This document shows, one piece after another, positions 50,637 through 61,371 of a stretch of 64,000 nucleotides of DNA. Position numbers and translations under genes: made by a program. Source of the stretch: Hyphomicrobium sp. (GTDB taxonomy: Bacteria; Pseudomonadota; Alphaproteobacteria; Rhizobiales; Hyphomicrobiaceae). Position 1 is the stretch's first letter. Each line of letters starts with the position of its first letter. The stretch is taken from contig JALHMJ010000001.1 in NCBI GenBank assembly GCA_022844105.1, positions 261,264 to 325,263 on the forward strand, given 5' to 3'. The notes under the pieces are model-generated. The model searched no databases, was not told the origin of the DNA, and saw nothing but the letters and a program-made list of their open reading frames with translations.

Positions 50637-52997
50637 ATGTCTCAGGTGGGGAGCGGAGCAGCGGATCACGAGCCCGAGGTGGATTTGCCCCCGCGCGGGC
50701 ACAGCCGCACGGCAGACGGGCGGTCTTCGGCCTGGCTGGAATTGGGACCGCGCCTGCGAACGTGGTTTTGGCGATCGTTCGCGGAGGAAAGGGCGAGGTT
50801 CGTCAACTGGCTGCCGGTGGTTTTCGGAGCTGGGATCTGGGTTTACTTCACGCTGGGTACCGAGCCGACGGCTGCGTTGGCCGGTTTACCCCTAGTTACG
50901 GGCGTAATCCTGGCAGCGCTCGCGCAACGCGACGGTGCGCTGCGGCTGATCGGCGTTCTCCTCATCGTTGCGGGTGCCGGCTTTGCCGTCGCCAAGGCGA
51001 GGTCCGCGTTCGTTGCGGCACCTGTTCTTGAGAAGAATTTGCGCGGTGTCAGCGTGACGGGGGTCGTGGAGCGGCGGGAACCGCATGCCAAACGGGGCGA
51101 GCGGCTGACATTACGTCTGATCTCTGTGGGCGATGTCGAACCGGCGCTATTGCCGAATCGGGCCCGTATTCGCACCCTTATGCCGGCCGGCGACATCGTG
51201 CCTGGCGACGTCGTGCAACTGACTGCGACGCTGTCGCCGCCGTCTGTACCGGCATTGCCCGGCGGACACGATTTCGCGCGGGCAGCCTACTTCGAAGGCG
51301 TGGGCGCCGTCGGCTTTGCGCTGCGGGCGCCGGTGAAGTTGTCACCGGAACCGCCGTTGGAGCCGAACCTGTCGCTTCGCACGCGGGCCTTTATCGAGGA
51401 CCTGCGACAGGACATCGGGCGGCGCATCCAATTGGCATTGCCTGGTGAGCGCGGCGCGCTCGCCACCGCGCTGATCACCGGCGAGCGGGGCGGAGTGTCC
51501 GAAGCGACGACTGACGCGTATCGCGACAGTGGCCTTGTCCATATTCTCTCGATTTCGGGTCTGCACATGGCGATCATGGCCGGGGCCGTGTTCGCCCTAT
51601 TGCGGTTGGCCATGGCGGCCATCCCGGCACTGGCGCTGACGCAACCGATCAAGAAGTGGGCGGCCGCAGGCGGGGCGATCGGCGCGATCCTCTACTTCGC
51701 CATCTCCGGCGGTTCGGCGGCAACGCTGAGATCAGCCATCATGATGATCGTGTTCTTTCTCGCGATCATGCTCGGGCGTCCGGCCATCGCGATGCGCAAC
51801 GTGGCCATCGCAGCGCTGGCGATCCTCGTTGTCTTTCCCGAAAGCTTGCTCGATGTCGGTTTTCAGATGTCGTTTGCAGCAGTGGCGGCGCTGGTTGCCG
51901 CTTACGAAGCGGTGCGACTGCACATGGATCGGCGCGCGTTCACGCCGGGTCCGATGTGGGCGGGAGCATTGTTTCTGGGTGGCATACTCTTTTCGACGTT
52001 GATCGCTGGGTTCGCTGTGACGCCGCTGTCGGTCTACCATTTCCACGCCATGCAGCACTATGCGCCGCTCGCCAATCTCGTTGCGGTGCCGGTGTGCAAT
52101 CTCGTGGTCATGCCGGCGGCATTGGCGACACTGGCTGCGATGCCTTTCGGGTTGGAGGTGTGGCCCCTTTGGGTGATGGGAGGCGGCATCGACCTGATGG
52201 GTGCAACAGCCCGCTTCGTCGCTGAATTACCGGGTGCGGTGACGCATCTGCCTCAAGTGCCGGACGCCGCGTTTGTCCTCGTACTGGGCGGCGGGTTGTG
52301 GCTCGTTCTATGGCAAAAGTCTTGGCGGCTTGCGGGAATTCCGCTCGTTCTCTTAGGCCTTCTCCTGGCGCCTGGGTCCCCTCGGCCCGACATTCTGATC
52401 GGGCGAGAGGGCGGTCTGGTCGCGGTGCGGGACGCGAAGGGCAGTCTCGTTGCGCGCGCGGAACGAGCGTCGACATTCGAATTGAAGCGTTGGCTGGAAG
52501 CTGATGGCGATGCGCGCGATCCGAAACTTGTCCGCAACGGGCGTGCGTTTCGATGCGATGCACTGGGTTGTGTGACAGAGATCGCCGGCGGCATACTGGC
52601 GATTTCGCGCCATCCCGCAGGGACGGGTGATGATTGCGTTCGCGCGCGCGTGCTGATCACACTGGGCGCCGCGCCTGGTCATTGCATTGGTCCGCAGGAG
52701 GTGCTCGACCGTGATCTGTTGAAGGCGAGCGGTACGATTGCCCTCTACCGCGACGGCAGTGGCGGCTTTCGTCGCGAAAGCGTGTCGGAGGCGCGTGGGA
52801 CACGGCCATGGTCTATTCCACCGAGGCCACGCCGTTCGCGCCCTGTTACGATGCTAGGCGAGACTACATCCAGGACGCGCGTGTCGCCGGTAGAGGGCAC
52901 GGTGGATATCAGCCGGTATGCGGCACCCCAAGCCGTTGCTGATGCTTTCGATGTGCCAGCCGAGTTGCGCCCCGACGTTGAGGACGACCTGCCTTGA
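50637..52997 (+). CDS. ComEC/Rec2 family competence membrane protein
   Basis: [26 protein letters not shown] and large multi-TM domain; divergent from gltX. Confidence 0.94.
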   Translation: MSQVGSGAADHEPEVDLPPRGHSRTADGRSSAWLELGPRLRTWFWRSFAEERARFVNWLPVVFGAGIWVYFTLGTEPTAALAGLPLVTGVILAALAQRDGALRLIGVLLIVAGAGFAVAKARSAFVAAPVLEKNLRGVSVTGVVERREPHAKRGERLTLRLISVGDVEPALLPNRARIRTLMPAGDIVPGDVVQLTATLSPPSVPALPGGHDFARAAYFEGVGAVGFALRAPVKLSPEPPLEPNLSLRTRAFIEDLRQDIGRRIQLALPGERGALATALITGERGGVSEATTDAYRDSGLVHILSISGLHMAIMAGAVFALLRLAMAAIPALALTQPIKKWAAAGGAIGAILYFAISGGSAATLRSAIMMIVFFLAIMLGRPAIAMRNVAIAALAILVVFPESLLDVGFQMSFAAVAALVAAYEAVRLHMDRRAFTPGPMWAGALFLGGILFSTLIAGFAVTPLSVYHFHAMQHYAPLANLVAVPVCNLVVMPAALATLAAMPFGLEVWPLWVMGGGIDLMGATARFVAELPGAVTHLPQVPDAAFVLVLGGGLWLVLWQKSWRLAGIPLVLLGLLLAPGSPRPDILIGREGGLVAVRDAKGSLVARAERASTFELKRWLEADGDARDPKLVRNGRAFRCDALGCVTEIAGGILAISRHPAGTGDDCVRARVLITLGAAPGHCIGPQEVLDRDLLKASGTIALYRDGSGGFRRESVSEARGTRPWSIPPRPRRSRPVTMLGETTSRTRVSPVEGTVDISRYAAPQAVADAFDVPAELRPDVEDDLP

Positions 52998-53004
52998 ACT
53001 GATG

Positions 53005-53718
53005 TCAGTATTTGCGGATGAGACCCACAAGGCGGCCTTGAATATCGACCTGATCAGGGCGGAAAATGCGCGTCTCGTAGGCCGGATTTGCCGCTTCCAG
53101 CGCAATGGTCGAACCCTTCTTGCGCAGGCGCTTCAGAGTCGCCTCTTCTTTTTCGACCAGGGCCACGACGATGTCGCCGTTTTCGGCGGAATGGCAACGA
53201 CGGACGATGACCGTATCACCGTCGTGAATGCCGGCTTCGATCATCGAATCGCCTTTCACCTCGAGCGCATAGTGCTCGCCCGAGCCCAGCATGTCGGGCG
53301 GGCATGTGATGTCGCTGGAATGGTTTTGAATGGCGCTGATCGGAACGCCTGCAGCGATGCGGCCCATGAGCGGAACGCAGACCGAACGGCTGTCGATTTG
53401 ATAGGCTGGCGGCAGAGACGGCTCGCTGGATCGTCGGTCGCCCTCAATCACGCTCGGCTGGAAACCACGCCGTGGCGGCTCGTGGGCGGGGGCGGGCAGG
53501 CTGTTTTCCGGCAGTTTGATGACTTCGATCGCTCGGGCGCGGTGCGGGAGGCGGCGAATGAAGCCGCGCTCGACAAGGGCGGTAATGAGGCGGTGAATTC
53601 CGGATTTTGATTTCAGGTCCAGCGCATCGCGCATTTCGTCAAATGAGGGCGGGACGCCTTCATCCTGCATGCGGGCGTGGATGAACAGCAACAGTTCTTT
53701 CTGTTTCTGGGTCAGCAT
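53005..53718 (-). CDS. lexA: LexA repressor
   Basis: [45 protein letters not shown]...[17 protein letters not shown]...[21 protein letters not shown]. Confidence 0.98.
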   Translation of the reverse strand: MLTQKQKELLLFIHARMQDEGVPPSFDEMRDALDLKSKSGIHRLITALVERGFIRRLPHRARAIEVIKLPENSLPAPAHEPPRRGFQPSVIEGDRRSSEPSLPPAYQIDSRSVCVPLMGRIAAGVPISAIQNHSSDITCPPDMLGSGEHYALEVKGDSMIEAGIHDGDTVIVRRCHSAENGDIVVALVEKEEATLKRLRKKGSTIALEAANPAYETRIFRPDQVDIQGRLVGLIRKY

Positions 53719-53801
53719 GGCGAAATCAATGCTCCGGTTCGAATGTCCCAAGGATTACGGCTGACGCACGGGTAAGGACAAATCAGGAACGTACCCTAGC
53801 C

Positions 53802-53816
53802 GTTCCCCTCGTGTTC
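53802..53816. promoter_or_regulatory. candidate LexA/SOS box (GTTC-N7-GTTC)
   Basis: GTTC CCCTCGT GTTC in the lexA upstream region, matching the alphaproteobacterial direct-repeat SOS box. Confidence 0.8.
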
Positions 53817-53908
53817 CGCAAGCCCCCCAGCTTTGACGGCTTTGAAGCACGGGAAAACGTTTCCGCATCCATTGTCAACGAGGGGCGTAGTCGGGCTATA
53901 AAAGGGCC

Positions 53909-54772
53909 ATGAACAACTCAGAAGCCTTGCGGCCTGCCCGCGCCGTTATGGCCGGCCGAGTGACGTTTTCCAACGACGGGCCGATCGCGATTCTCGCCGG
54001 CCCGTGCCAGATGGAAAGCCGCCAGCACGCGCTGGAAATGGCCGCGGCGCTTAAAGAAATCAGCGGTCGGCTCGGCATCGGTCTCGTCTATAAGTCATCG
54101 TTCGACAAGGCCAATCGCACATCGTTATCTGGAAAGCGCGGGATCGGCCTTGACGCAGCGTTGTCGGTTTTTGCCGAGATCCGCGAGTCCCTTGGCCTAC
54201 CGATTGTGACGGATGTGCACGAAGTCGGGCACTGCGCCCGGGTGGCCCCGGTGGTCGATATTCTCCAAATTCCGGCGTTCCTGTGCCGTCAAACGGATCT
54301 CTTGATTGCGGCGGCCGAGACCGGCCGCGTCGTGAAAATCAAAAAGGGGCAGTTTTTGGCTCCTTGGGACATGAAGAACGTCGTCGCAAAGGTCGTGGGC
54401 AGCGGCAATTCGAACATTCTATTGACCGAGCGTGGGGTGTCTTTCGGATACAATACGCTGGTCGCCGACATGCGGTCGCTTCCGATCATGGCGGAAACGG
54501 GGGCCCCGGTGATTTTCGACGCGACGCACTCGGTGCAGCAGCCGGGTGGTCAGGGGACGAGTTCGGGTGGTGATCGACGCTTCGTCCCAGTCCTTGCCCG
54601 CGCCGCGGTCGCGGTCGGTGTTGCCGGTCTCTTCATCGAGACTCATGAATCGCCCGACCGCGCACCCTCGGACGGACCGAACATGGTGCCGCTGTCGGAG
54701 TTTGAGGATCTGGTGCGCGAACTTATGGAGATCGATGCCGTGGTCAAAAAGCAGAAACGCGCGCAGGCCTGA
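53909..54772 (+). CDS. kdsA: 3-deoxy-8-phosphooctulonate synthase
   Basis: LAGPCQMESRQHALEMAAALKEI...YKSSFDKANRTSLSGKRGIGL...DATHSVQQPGGQGTSSGGDRRF. Confidence 0.97.
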   Translation: MNNSEALRPARAVMAGRVTFSNDGPIAILAGPCQMESRQHALEMAAALKEISGRLGIGLVYKSSFDKANRTSLSGKRGIGLDAALSVFAEIRESLGLPIVTDVHEVGHCARVAPVVDILQIPAFLCRQTDLLIAAAETGRVVKIKKGQFLAPWDMKNVVAKVVGSGNSNILLTERGVSFGYNTLVADMRSLPIMAETGAPVIFDATHSVQQPGGQGTSSGGDRRFVPVLARAAVAVGVAGLFIETHESPDRAPSDGPNMVPLSEFEDLVRELMEIDAVVKKQKRAQA

Positions 54773-54862
54773 GCCGCGCGCGATTCCACTTCAATTCACA
54801 GTTGGGACGAGACCGCTATCCCAGGCCGAACCTCCGGGAAAGCGTACGATCGTGGCCGGTGA

Positions 54863-55102
54863 TTATTCTCCGGCGAGGAAGAGGGCGGCGGTATGGATGA
54901 TGCCGGCGAAGCCGGGTTCGTCGGTGGTGCCCGCCAATGCGTGGTGCTGGGCCGCGACGGCACAGCTGGTATCGGAGCAGATGCCGCCGGGTTCATGAGC
55001 GACTGCGTTCAGTGCGGCGGTGCTCGTGATGGTGACAAACAAACCGAATGTGTAAACGCAGGCGATGGCGCAGATCGCTCGCAGAGTGTTGTCAAAGGAC
55101 AT
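54863..55102 (-). CDS. small membrane hypothetical protein
   Basis: MSFDNTLRAICAIACVYTFGLFVTITSTAALNAVAHEPGG... Confidence 0.5.
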   Translation of the reverse strand: MSFDNTLRAICAIACVYTFGLFVTITSTAALNAVAHEPGGICSDTSCAVAAQHHALAGTTDEPGFAGIIHTAALFLAGE

Positions 55103-55305
55103 GGCTGGACCTTGCGGGGGTGAACGAGAGAGACGTACGTCCAGAAAACGCAGGGATACTCATTGATCACGCGGATTAATCTTGCCGATCGTGGGCACCG
55201 TGCCGGGGCTGAACCCGTTCACAATGCAGTAGGGAATGCTAACAGAGTCCTAATGGTTAGCCACAGGTGAATGCGGCCGCGTAGTGAAGACCTGACGAGC
55301 TGAAA

Positions 55306-55340
55306 CAAAAAAGCCACCAGAAGGGTTCCGGTGGCTTTTT
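55306..55340. terminator. bidirectional rho-independent terminator
   Basis: AAAAAAGCCACCAGAAGGGTTCCGGTGGCTTTTT: GCCACC...GGTGGC stem with A-tract and T-tract; just past chrR on the minus strand. Confidence 0.92.
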
Positions 55341-55370
55341 GCTGTCGTGAAAGCGATCTGTGTGTTGGCG

Positions 55371-56003
55371 CTATAGGCCGGCAAGCGGCTGTAACAGGCG
55401 TGCGAAGAGGCCGGTGAAGCGTGGCTTCTCGTCGGACGCGGCAAGGCAAATACAGCCCTGCTGGAGGTCGGCAATGGGGCGATGTTCAACATCATCGCCG
55501 AGATCGGCGATGTCACCTCGGCGGAATGTGCCGAAATCATCGGCATAGGCGCCGTCAAGGACGAGAGTGAGTTCGGTACCGCCGTGGCCATGCTCAGGCA
55601 AGCGCGTGCCGGGCGCTGCCTTCAAGAGTCGTAAGTCGCCCTTGGCTTTGGCCGACAGCGGCAGCGGATAATGCCAAATGCCCGGGCCGGCGCGCCGCCA
55701 GGGAACGTCGTCAAACCGGCCTTCCAGCGCGGCCTTCAACGCCGCCGGCATCTCGTCGACATCCAATTCGTCGAGAGCGGCTTCTCCGGAGCGCATGGCG
55801 ACGACGGGAGCGCCGCGCGTGACCGGCTCCGGCTTCAGAGCCTCGAAGAGAGCTTCGCCGATCACGGCATGCTTCTTCAGTTCCTGGCGGCAGCGCGGGC
55901 AGACTGCAAGATGGGATGAAACGACAGCGGCTAGCGCCTCCGGCTGGGCACCTGCAGCGCAGCTCATGAGCGTCGAGTCATCAAGGTGATGGGTGATCTT
56001 CAT
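55371..56003 (-). CDS. chrR: ChrR-type zinc-binding anti-sigma factor with C-terminal cupin
   Basis: KITHHLDDSTLMSCAAG...SHLAVCPRCRQEL zinc site, C-terminal RLPEHGHGGTELTLVLDGAYADDFGTFRRGDI cupin; operonic with the ECF sigma. Confidence 0.9.
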   Translation of the reverse strand: MKITHHLDDSTLMSCAAGAQPEALAAVVSSHLAVCPRCRQELKKHAVIGEALFEALKPEPVTRGAPVVAMRSGEAALDELDVDEMPAALKAALEGRFDDVPWRRAGPGIWHYPLPLSAKAKGDLRLLKAAPGTRLPEHGHGGTELTLVLDGAYADDFGTFRRGDIADLGDDVEHRPIADLQQGCICLAASDEKPRFTGLFARLLQPLAGL

Positions 56004-56007
56004 TGTC

Positions 56008-56541
56008 TTAACGAATGTCCTCGACTGCTTCTTTCACCTTTTGGTACGCGAGCCTCATACGCGACTTCACGGTCCCGAGCGGTAACTGCAGCCGCTCTGC
56101 GATTTCACTGTGCGATAGCCCTTCCACATACGAGAGGGTAACGACTTCGGACTGGTCGGGCGGCAAAGTTGCTAGTGCGGCGCGCACCTTGTCGCGGCGC
56201 TCGCGTTCGGTGACCTCCTGTTCCGGATCGGGGGCGTCGGAGGCCTCCTCATCGCGATTTTCGGGCAGTGGCTGCCAGGACACTTCGCGGCGGAGCCGAT
56301 CGATCCGAAGGTTGCGCGCAATCGTGAATATCCACGTCGTCGCGCTGCCTTTCTCGTCGGAATAGAGCTGAGCTTTGCGCCAGACGGTAAGGAGGGTTTC
56401 TTGAGCCAGGTCTTCAGCCGTCGTCGCGTCGGCTCCCTGGCGCATCATGTAGGATTTGACGCGCGGGCCGTACAGCTCGAACAGCTTGCGGAATGCCTCG
56501 ACATCCCGGCTTTGGGCAACTTTCTGCAGGAGGTCGGACAT
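56008..56541 (-). CDS. rpoE: ECF sigma factor of the RpoE-ChrR (ECF11) group
   Basis: DVEAFRKLFELYGPRVKSYMMRQGADATTAEDLAQETLLTVWRKAQLYSDEKGSATTWIFTIARNLRIDRLRRE; region 4 HSEIAERLQLPLGTVKSRMRLAYQKVK. Confidence 0.93.
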   Translation of the reverse strand: MSDLLQKVAQSRDVEAFRKLFELYGPRVKSYMMRQGADATTAEDLAQETLLTVWRKAQLYSDEKGSATTWIFTIARNLRIDRLRREVSWQPLPENRDEEASDAPDPEQEVTERERRDKVRAALATLPPDQSEVVTLSYVEGLSHSEIAERLQLPLGTVKSRMRLAYQKVKEAVEDIR

Positions 56542-56633
56542 GGTCCTCGGGATGATAACAGAATACGGGCGCCGAGTGGCTCGCGCATTCTCCAAGACAT
56601 GGACCATAGCTTAACCTCGCATCCGATGCCAAA

Positions 56634-56661
56634 CATACGGCGGGGTAAAGGTTCCAGATCA
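56634..56661 (-). promoter_or_regulatory. candidate ECF11-type autoregulated promoter
   Basis: Minus strand TGATCT-N16-CGTATG upstream of rpoE; resembles TGATC/CGTA elements of ChrR-linked sigmas. Confidence 0.5.
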
Positions 56662-56685
56662 AATCGGGCCTTCTAGGGAGAACGC

Positions 56686-58518
56686 ATGCCGGACGTACAA
56701 CTTAGTTCTATTGCCGTCTTGCTCGCAGCCGTCGCCATTGCGGCCCCCATCGCGCGGACGCTGGGGATCGGTACGGTATTGGGGTATCTGGCCGCCGGAG
56801 CAGTCGTGGGACCGTTCGGCCTGGGCGGGCTCTTTTCCACGGGCGAGGCCAAGGAAATCCTGCATCTGGCAGAATTTGGCGTCGTGCTGCTGCTGTTCCT
56901 GATCGGTTTGGAGTTGCGGCCGTTGCGGCTCTGGGCGATGCGGGGCGCGATTTTCGGCCTCGGCGGCGCGCAGGTCGCCATAACCGCTATGCTGCTGACG
57001 GCGATTGCGATGGCGTTTGCATTGCCTTGGAAAAGCGCCCTGTTCATGGGCTTCGCCTTGGCGCTGTCGTCAACGGCCTTCGCACTGCAGGTTATGGATG
57101 AGAACGGCGAGCTTGGCACGAAGCATGGCCGGCTCGGGTTCGCGGTGCTGCTGTTCCAGGATCTGGCCGCCATACCACTGATCGCGCTGGCGCCGCTGTT
57201 CGCGGTTGCCTTTGTCGCCGATGCCCCACAGCTCGATTTTACTGCGGCTGCCAAAACGCTTGGTGTCATCGTCGCGGTGGCCGGCATCGGTTGGCTGACG
57301 CTGGACGTTTTCATCCGGCTCGTTGCCAGAACGCGGGTGCGTGAAGCCATGACGGCGGCGGCCCTGCTGACCGTGGTCACGGCCGCAGCCATTATGCAAT
57401 GGGCCGGTGTCACAGCGTCTCTGGGTGCGTTCATCGCCGGTGCCCTGCTGGCCGAGAGCTCGTACCGGCATCAACTCGAAGCGGATATTCAGCCGTTCGA
57501 GGGGCTGCTGCTCGGTCTCTTCTTCACGGCGATCGGCATGTCGCTTGACCTCGATCTGCTCGTCAGTCGCTGGCGGGAAGTGTTGATGTTCGCGGCCATT
57601 CTAGTCGTCGTCAAGGCGATGGTGCTTTACGGGCTGGGCCGGTGGCAGGGTCTTGGCGACCGCGGCGCGCGGCGCATGGGGCTCTCGCTCAGCCAGGGCG
57701 GAGAATTTGCGTTTGTACTTTTCGCGGCCGGGTTCAGTGCCGGCGTGCTGACGCGGGACACGCAATCGCTGCTTGTTCTCGTCGTCACCGTGTCGATGAT
57801 CGCGACGCCTTTTCTGCTCGTCCTCGACAGTCGACTGACACGCAAACCGACACAGGGTGCGGCCTTCGACGTGCTGCCGGAAAATGCAGGTCACGTCGTC
57901 ATCGCCGGCTTCGGCCGCTATGGCCAGATCGTCGCCCGCGTACTGCGCGCGAAAAAAATACCATTTACCGCGCTCGACATCAGTGCCGAGCAGGTCGAAC
58001 TCGTCCGAAAATTCGGGTCGGAAGCTTTTTTTGGTGATGCCAGCCGGCCCGATATTTTGGTCGCAGCTAAAATCGGCGATGCGCGGGCCTTTGTTCTGGC
58101 CATCGACGATGTCGAAGCCTCCTTGAAAACGGCGGAGTTCGTGACGGCAAATTGGCCGAAAGTGCCGATCTATGCGCGGGCCAGAAACCGCGATCACGCG
58201 CATCGCTATCTCGATCTTGGCGTGACGCTCATCCAGCGCGAAACGCTTCTTTCGGCTCTGGAGACGACGAAGCAGCTGCTCAAGGGGCTTGGCTACACCG
58301 ACCGCGAAGCGGAACGCACGGTCGCTACTTTTCGCGCACATGACGAGCGCCGCCTGGCGGAGGACTATAAGCACTATACAAACATCGAAAAAATGCAGTC
58401 CAAGGCCCGATCGGCCGCCGCAACGCTCGAACAGCTGTTCGAGGAAGACGCGCGCGAAACGGAAGCGGCTGCTGCGAAGACGTCAGCCGCGGGCGAGCGC
58501 GCGCGTGCGGCGGAGTAA
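56686..58518 (+). CDS. CPA2 family monovalent cation:proton antiporter (KefB/KefC-like, with TrkA-N domain)
   Basis: GTVLGYLAAGAVVGPFGLGGLF...; C-terminal HVVIAGFGRYGQIVARVLRAKKIPFTALD. Confidence 0.95.
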   Translation: MPDVQLSSIAVLLAAVAIAAPIARTLGIGTVLGYLAAGAVVGPFGLGGLFSTGEAKEILHLAEFGVVLLLFLIGLELRPLRLWAMRGAIFGLGGAQVAITAMLLTAIAMAFALPWKSALFMGFALALSSTAFALQVMDENGELGTKHGRLGFAVLLFQDLAAIPLIALAPLFAVAFVADAPQLDFTAAAKTLGVIVAVAGIGWLTLDVFIRLVARTRVREAMTAAALLTVVTAAAIMQWAGVTASLGAFIAGALLAESSYRHQLEADIQPFEGLLLGLFFTAIGMSLDLDLLVSRWREVLMFAAILVVVKAMVLYGLGRWQGLGDRGARRMGLSLSQGGEFAFVLFAAGFSAGVLTRDTQSLLVLVVTVSMIATPFLLVLDSRLTRKPTQGAAFDVLPENAGHVVIAGFGRYGQIVARVLRAKKIPFTALDISAEQVELVRKFGSEAFFGDASRPDILVAAKIGDARAFVLAIDDVEASLKTAEFVTANWPKVPIYARARNRDHAHRYLDLGVTLIQRETLLSALETTKQLLKGLGYTDREAERTVATFRAHDERRLAEDYKHYTNIEKMQSKARSAAATLEQLFEEDARETEAAAAKTSAAGERARAAE

Positions 58519-58642
58519 ATGGCTGAATTGTGACGAAATCTACGTTTCGTCAGCGGCTTAATTCTTCGTCATCTGCGATCCGGTCGTCGCTCGCTGCACG
58601 TTACATGCCTCGTTGTGTTCAACCACATTGAGGTTCCTGACT

Positions 58643-59113
58643 ATGAAGTTCGTGAAGCTTATCGCTACTGCTGCGGTGCTTGCGATGTCGGCCGCTTCGG
58701 CCAACGCCGCCAACATCGTCGAGACGGCAAAGAGTGCCGGTCAGTTTGGCACCCTGCTGACGGCTGCCAAGGCCGCCGGCCTCGTCCCGGCACTCAAGAG
58801 CAAGGGACCGCTGACGGTGTTTGCGCCGACGGATGCGGCGTTCGCCAAGCTACCGAAGGGCACGGTCGAAACGCTGCTGAAGCCGGAGAACAAGCATAAG
58901 CTTGCTGCGATCCTGAAGTACCACGTCGTGGCGGGTGAAATCGAAGCCGCCGATATCAAGCCCGGCCGCTCACACGTAAAAACGCTCAACGGCAAGTCCC
59001 TGACCGTTCGCAAACACGGTGGCGTAACGGTCAATGGGGCTCGCGTCGTGGCCGCCGACGTGAACGCGTCCAACGGTGTCATCCACGTCATCAATCGGGT
59101 CTTGATACCATAA
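58643..59113 (+). CDS. fasciclin domain-containing protein, secreted
   Basis: Signal peptide; [42 protein letters not shown]...[13 protein letters not shown]. Confidence 0.95.
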   Translation: MKFVKLIATAAVLAMSAASANAANIVETAKSAGQFGTLLTAAKAAGLVPALKSKGPLTVFAPTDAAFAKLPKGTVETLLKPENKHKLAAILKYHVVAGEIEAADIKPGRSHVKTLNGKSLTVRKHGGVTVNGARVVAADVNASNGVIHVINRVLIP

Positions 59114-59371
59114 TGACGCGGGGTAGATCCGATCTGGAGCAACCCCCGTTATGATGCTGTTGCGGGGTTGATCCGGCAGGGATCGGCGCCGCTATATCGT
59201 TTCGACGAAGAAAAGCCAAATCTTCAACAATACGGGGGCGTCCTGGGGAACTGGGGCGCCCTTTTGCACGTGTTCGGGGTCCGCTGCCGTAGACGAGCCG
59301 TGTCAGCGCCGCTAAACCTGCCGCGCCGGAACAAATTTCTCCTCCGGACAAAGACAAAAGGGCGCGGGCGA

Positions 59372-61348
59372 ATGGTGGATGCGAAGACGGCGGTTAGCAC
59401 CCGCGAGATGGCCAATGCCATACGGGTGTTGTCCATGGACGCGGTGCAGAAGGCGAATTCCGGCCATCCGGGAATGCCAATGGGCATGGCCGATGTGGCG
59501 ACCGTCCTTTTCACCGAACACCTTCGCTTCGATCCGGTCGATCCGACGTGGCCCGACCGCGACCGTTTTGTTCTCTCGGCCGGCCACGGCTCGATGCTTC
59601 TCTATTCGTTGCTCTATCTCACCGGGTATCCGGGGATGGATATCGATGAGCTAAAGAACTTTCGCCAATTGGGTTCTAAAACCGCTGGCCATCCCGAATA
59701 CGGACATGCGCCGGGCATCGAGACCACGACGGGTCCGCTCGGACAAGGGATCGCGAATGCGGTCGGCATGGCGCTCGCCGAGCGCATGCTGGCGGCACGG
59801 CACGGCGGTGAACTCGTCGATCATCATACCTACGTCATTGCCGGTGACGGCTGCCTCATGGAAGGGCTCAGCCACGAGGCGATCTCGCTGGCGGGTCACT
59901 TGAAGCTCGGCAAGCTCATCGTTTTCTGGGACGACAACTCGATCTCCATTGACGGCGCGACCAATTTGTCCGTGTCAGACGATCAATTGAAGCGGTTCGC
60001 GGCGTGCGGCTGGAATACGATTGCCGTGGATGGCCATGACCACGCGGCCATTTCGGCAGCCATCACCAAAGCCAAGGCCGACCCGTCGAAACCGTGGCTG
60101 ATTGCTGCGCGCACGATCATCGGTTACGGCGCGCCGACGAAGCAAGGAACGAAAGATACGCACGGCAGTCCGCTGGGGGCGGAAGAAGTCGATCGGACCC
60201 GCGCTGCTCTCGGATGGTCGTCGCCACCTTTTGAAATTCCCGGCGACATTCTCGCCGCCTGGCGCGCGGTCGGCGCCAAAGGCGACAAGCTCGGCGCCCA
60301 GTGGCGCAAACGAGCTGGCGGCATGGACGGTGTCCACGATTTGCACGTCGATGATGCGGCACTCGTTGCGGCCATCACTGCCGCCAAGAGCCAGTTCGAG
60401 AGCGACACGGCCAAGCGCGCGTCCCGCGTTTGGTCGCAAATGACGTTGGAGCATCTGATCCCGGCCATTCCGCAGCTCGTTGGCGGGTCGGCCGATTTGA
60501 CGCCATCCAATGGCACGAAGACATCGCATTACAAGCCCGTGGCAGCCGACAAATACGACGGCAACTACATCCATTTCGGCGTGCGCGAGCATGCCATGGC
60601 AGGGGCTATGAACGGCATCGCACTGCACCGCGGACTGATTCCGTTCGGGGCGACATTCCTAGTGTTCACCGACTATTGCCGGCCATCGATCCGGTTGTCG
60701 GCGCTGATGGGATTGCGGTCCATCTACGTGATGACGCACGACAGCATCGGCGTCGGCGAGGACGGTCCAACGCATCAGCCGGTTGAACATCTCGCGGCGC
60801 TGCGTGCGATCCCGGGTTTGCAGGTTCTGCGGCCGGCGGATGCAATGGAAACGGCGGAGGCATGGCACGTCGCGCTCTCCTCCAATACGCGGCCGACGGT
60901 GATGGCGCTGACGCGCGATGCCGTGCCGACAAAATTAAGGTCTGGCAGCGTTGGTGAAAATCTGCTGGCTCGCGGCGCCTATGTCGTCAGCGGTGGCGAG
61001 GCGCGCGACGTGACGCTGATTGCAACGGGCTCGGAGGTGGCGATCGCGGTCGATGCCGCAGCTTTGCTCAGCCAGTCCGGTATCAGCGCCGCGGTTGTAT
61101 CCATGCCGTCGTTTGAATTGTTTCGCGAGCAGCCAAGTTCGTATCAGGACAGCGTCCTGGGACACGCGCCGCGTGTTGCCGTCGAAGCAGCGATCGTCCA
61201 GGGGTGGCACGAGTGGCTGCGGCCGGGTGACCGGTTTGTCGGGATGACGGGTTTCGGGGCGTCCGCACCGGCCAAGAAACTTTATGAGCATTTCGGCATT
61301 ACTGCCAGCAAGGTGGCTGACGCCGCCAAGGCCAGCCTCAAAGCCTGA
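59372..61348 (+). CDS. tkt: transketolase
   Basis: [73 protein letters not shown]. Confidence 0.97.
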   Translation: MVDAKTAVSTREMANAIRVLSMDAVQKANSGHPGMPMGMADVATVLFTEHLRFDPVDPTWPDRDRFVLSAGHGSMLLYSLLYLTGYPGMDIDELKNFRQLGSKTAGHPEYGHAPGIETTTGPLGQGIANAVGMALAERMLAARHGGELVDHHTYVIAGDGCLMEGLSHEAISLAGHLKLGKLIVFWDDNSISIDGATNLSVSDDQLKRFAACGWNTIAVDGHDHAAISAAITKAKADPSKPWLIAARTIIGYGAPTKQGTKDTHGSPLGAEEVDRTRAALGWSSPPFEIPGDILAAWRAVGAKGDKLGAQWRKRAGGMDGVHDLHVDDAALVAAITAAKSQFESDTAKRASRVWSQMTLEHLIPAIPQLVGGSADLTPSNGTKTSHYKPVAADKYDGNYIHFGVREHAMAGAMNGIALHRGLIPFGATFLVFTDYCRPSIRLSALMGLRSIYVMTHDSIGVGEDGPTHQPVEHLAALRAIPGLQVLRPADAMETAEAWHVALSSNTRPTVMALTRDAVPTKLRSGSVGENLLARGAYVVSGGEARDVTLIATGSEVAIAVDAAALLSQSGISAAVVSMPSFELFREQPSSYQDSVLGHAPRVAVEAAIVQGWHEWLRPGDRFVGMTGFGASAPAKKLYEHFGITASKVADAAKASLKA

Positions 61349-61371
61349 CCAAGACCCCAACAGAGTGCGCG

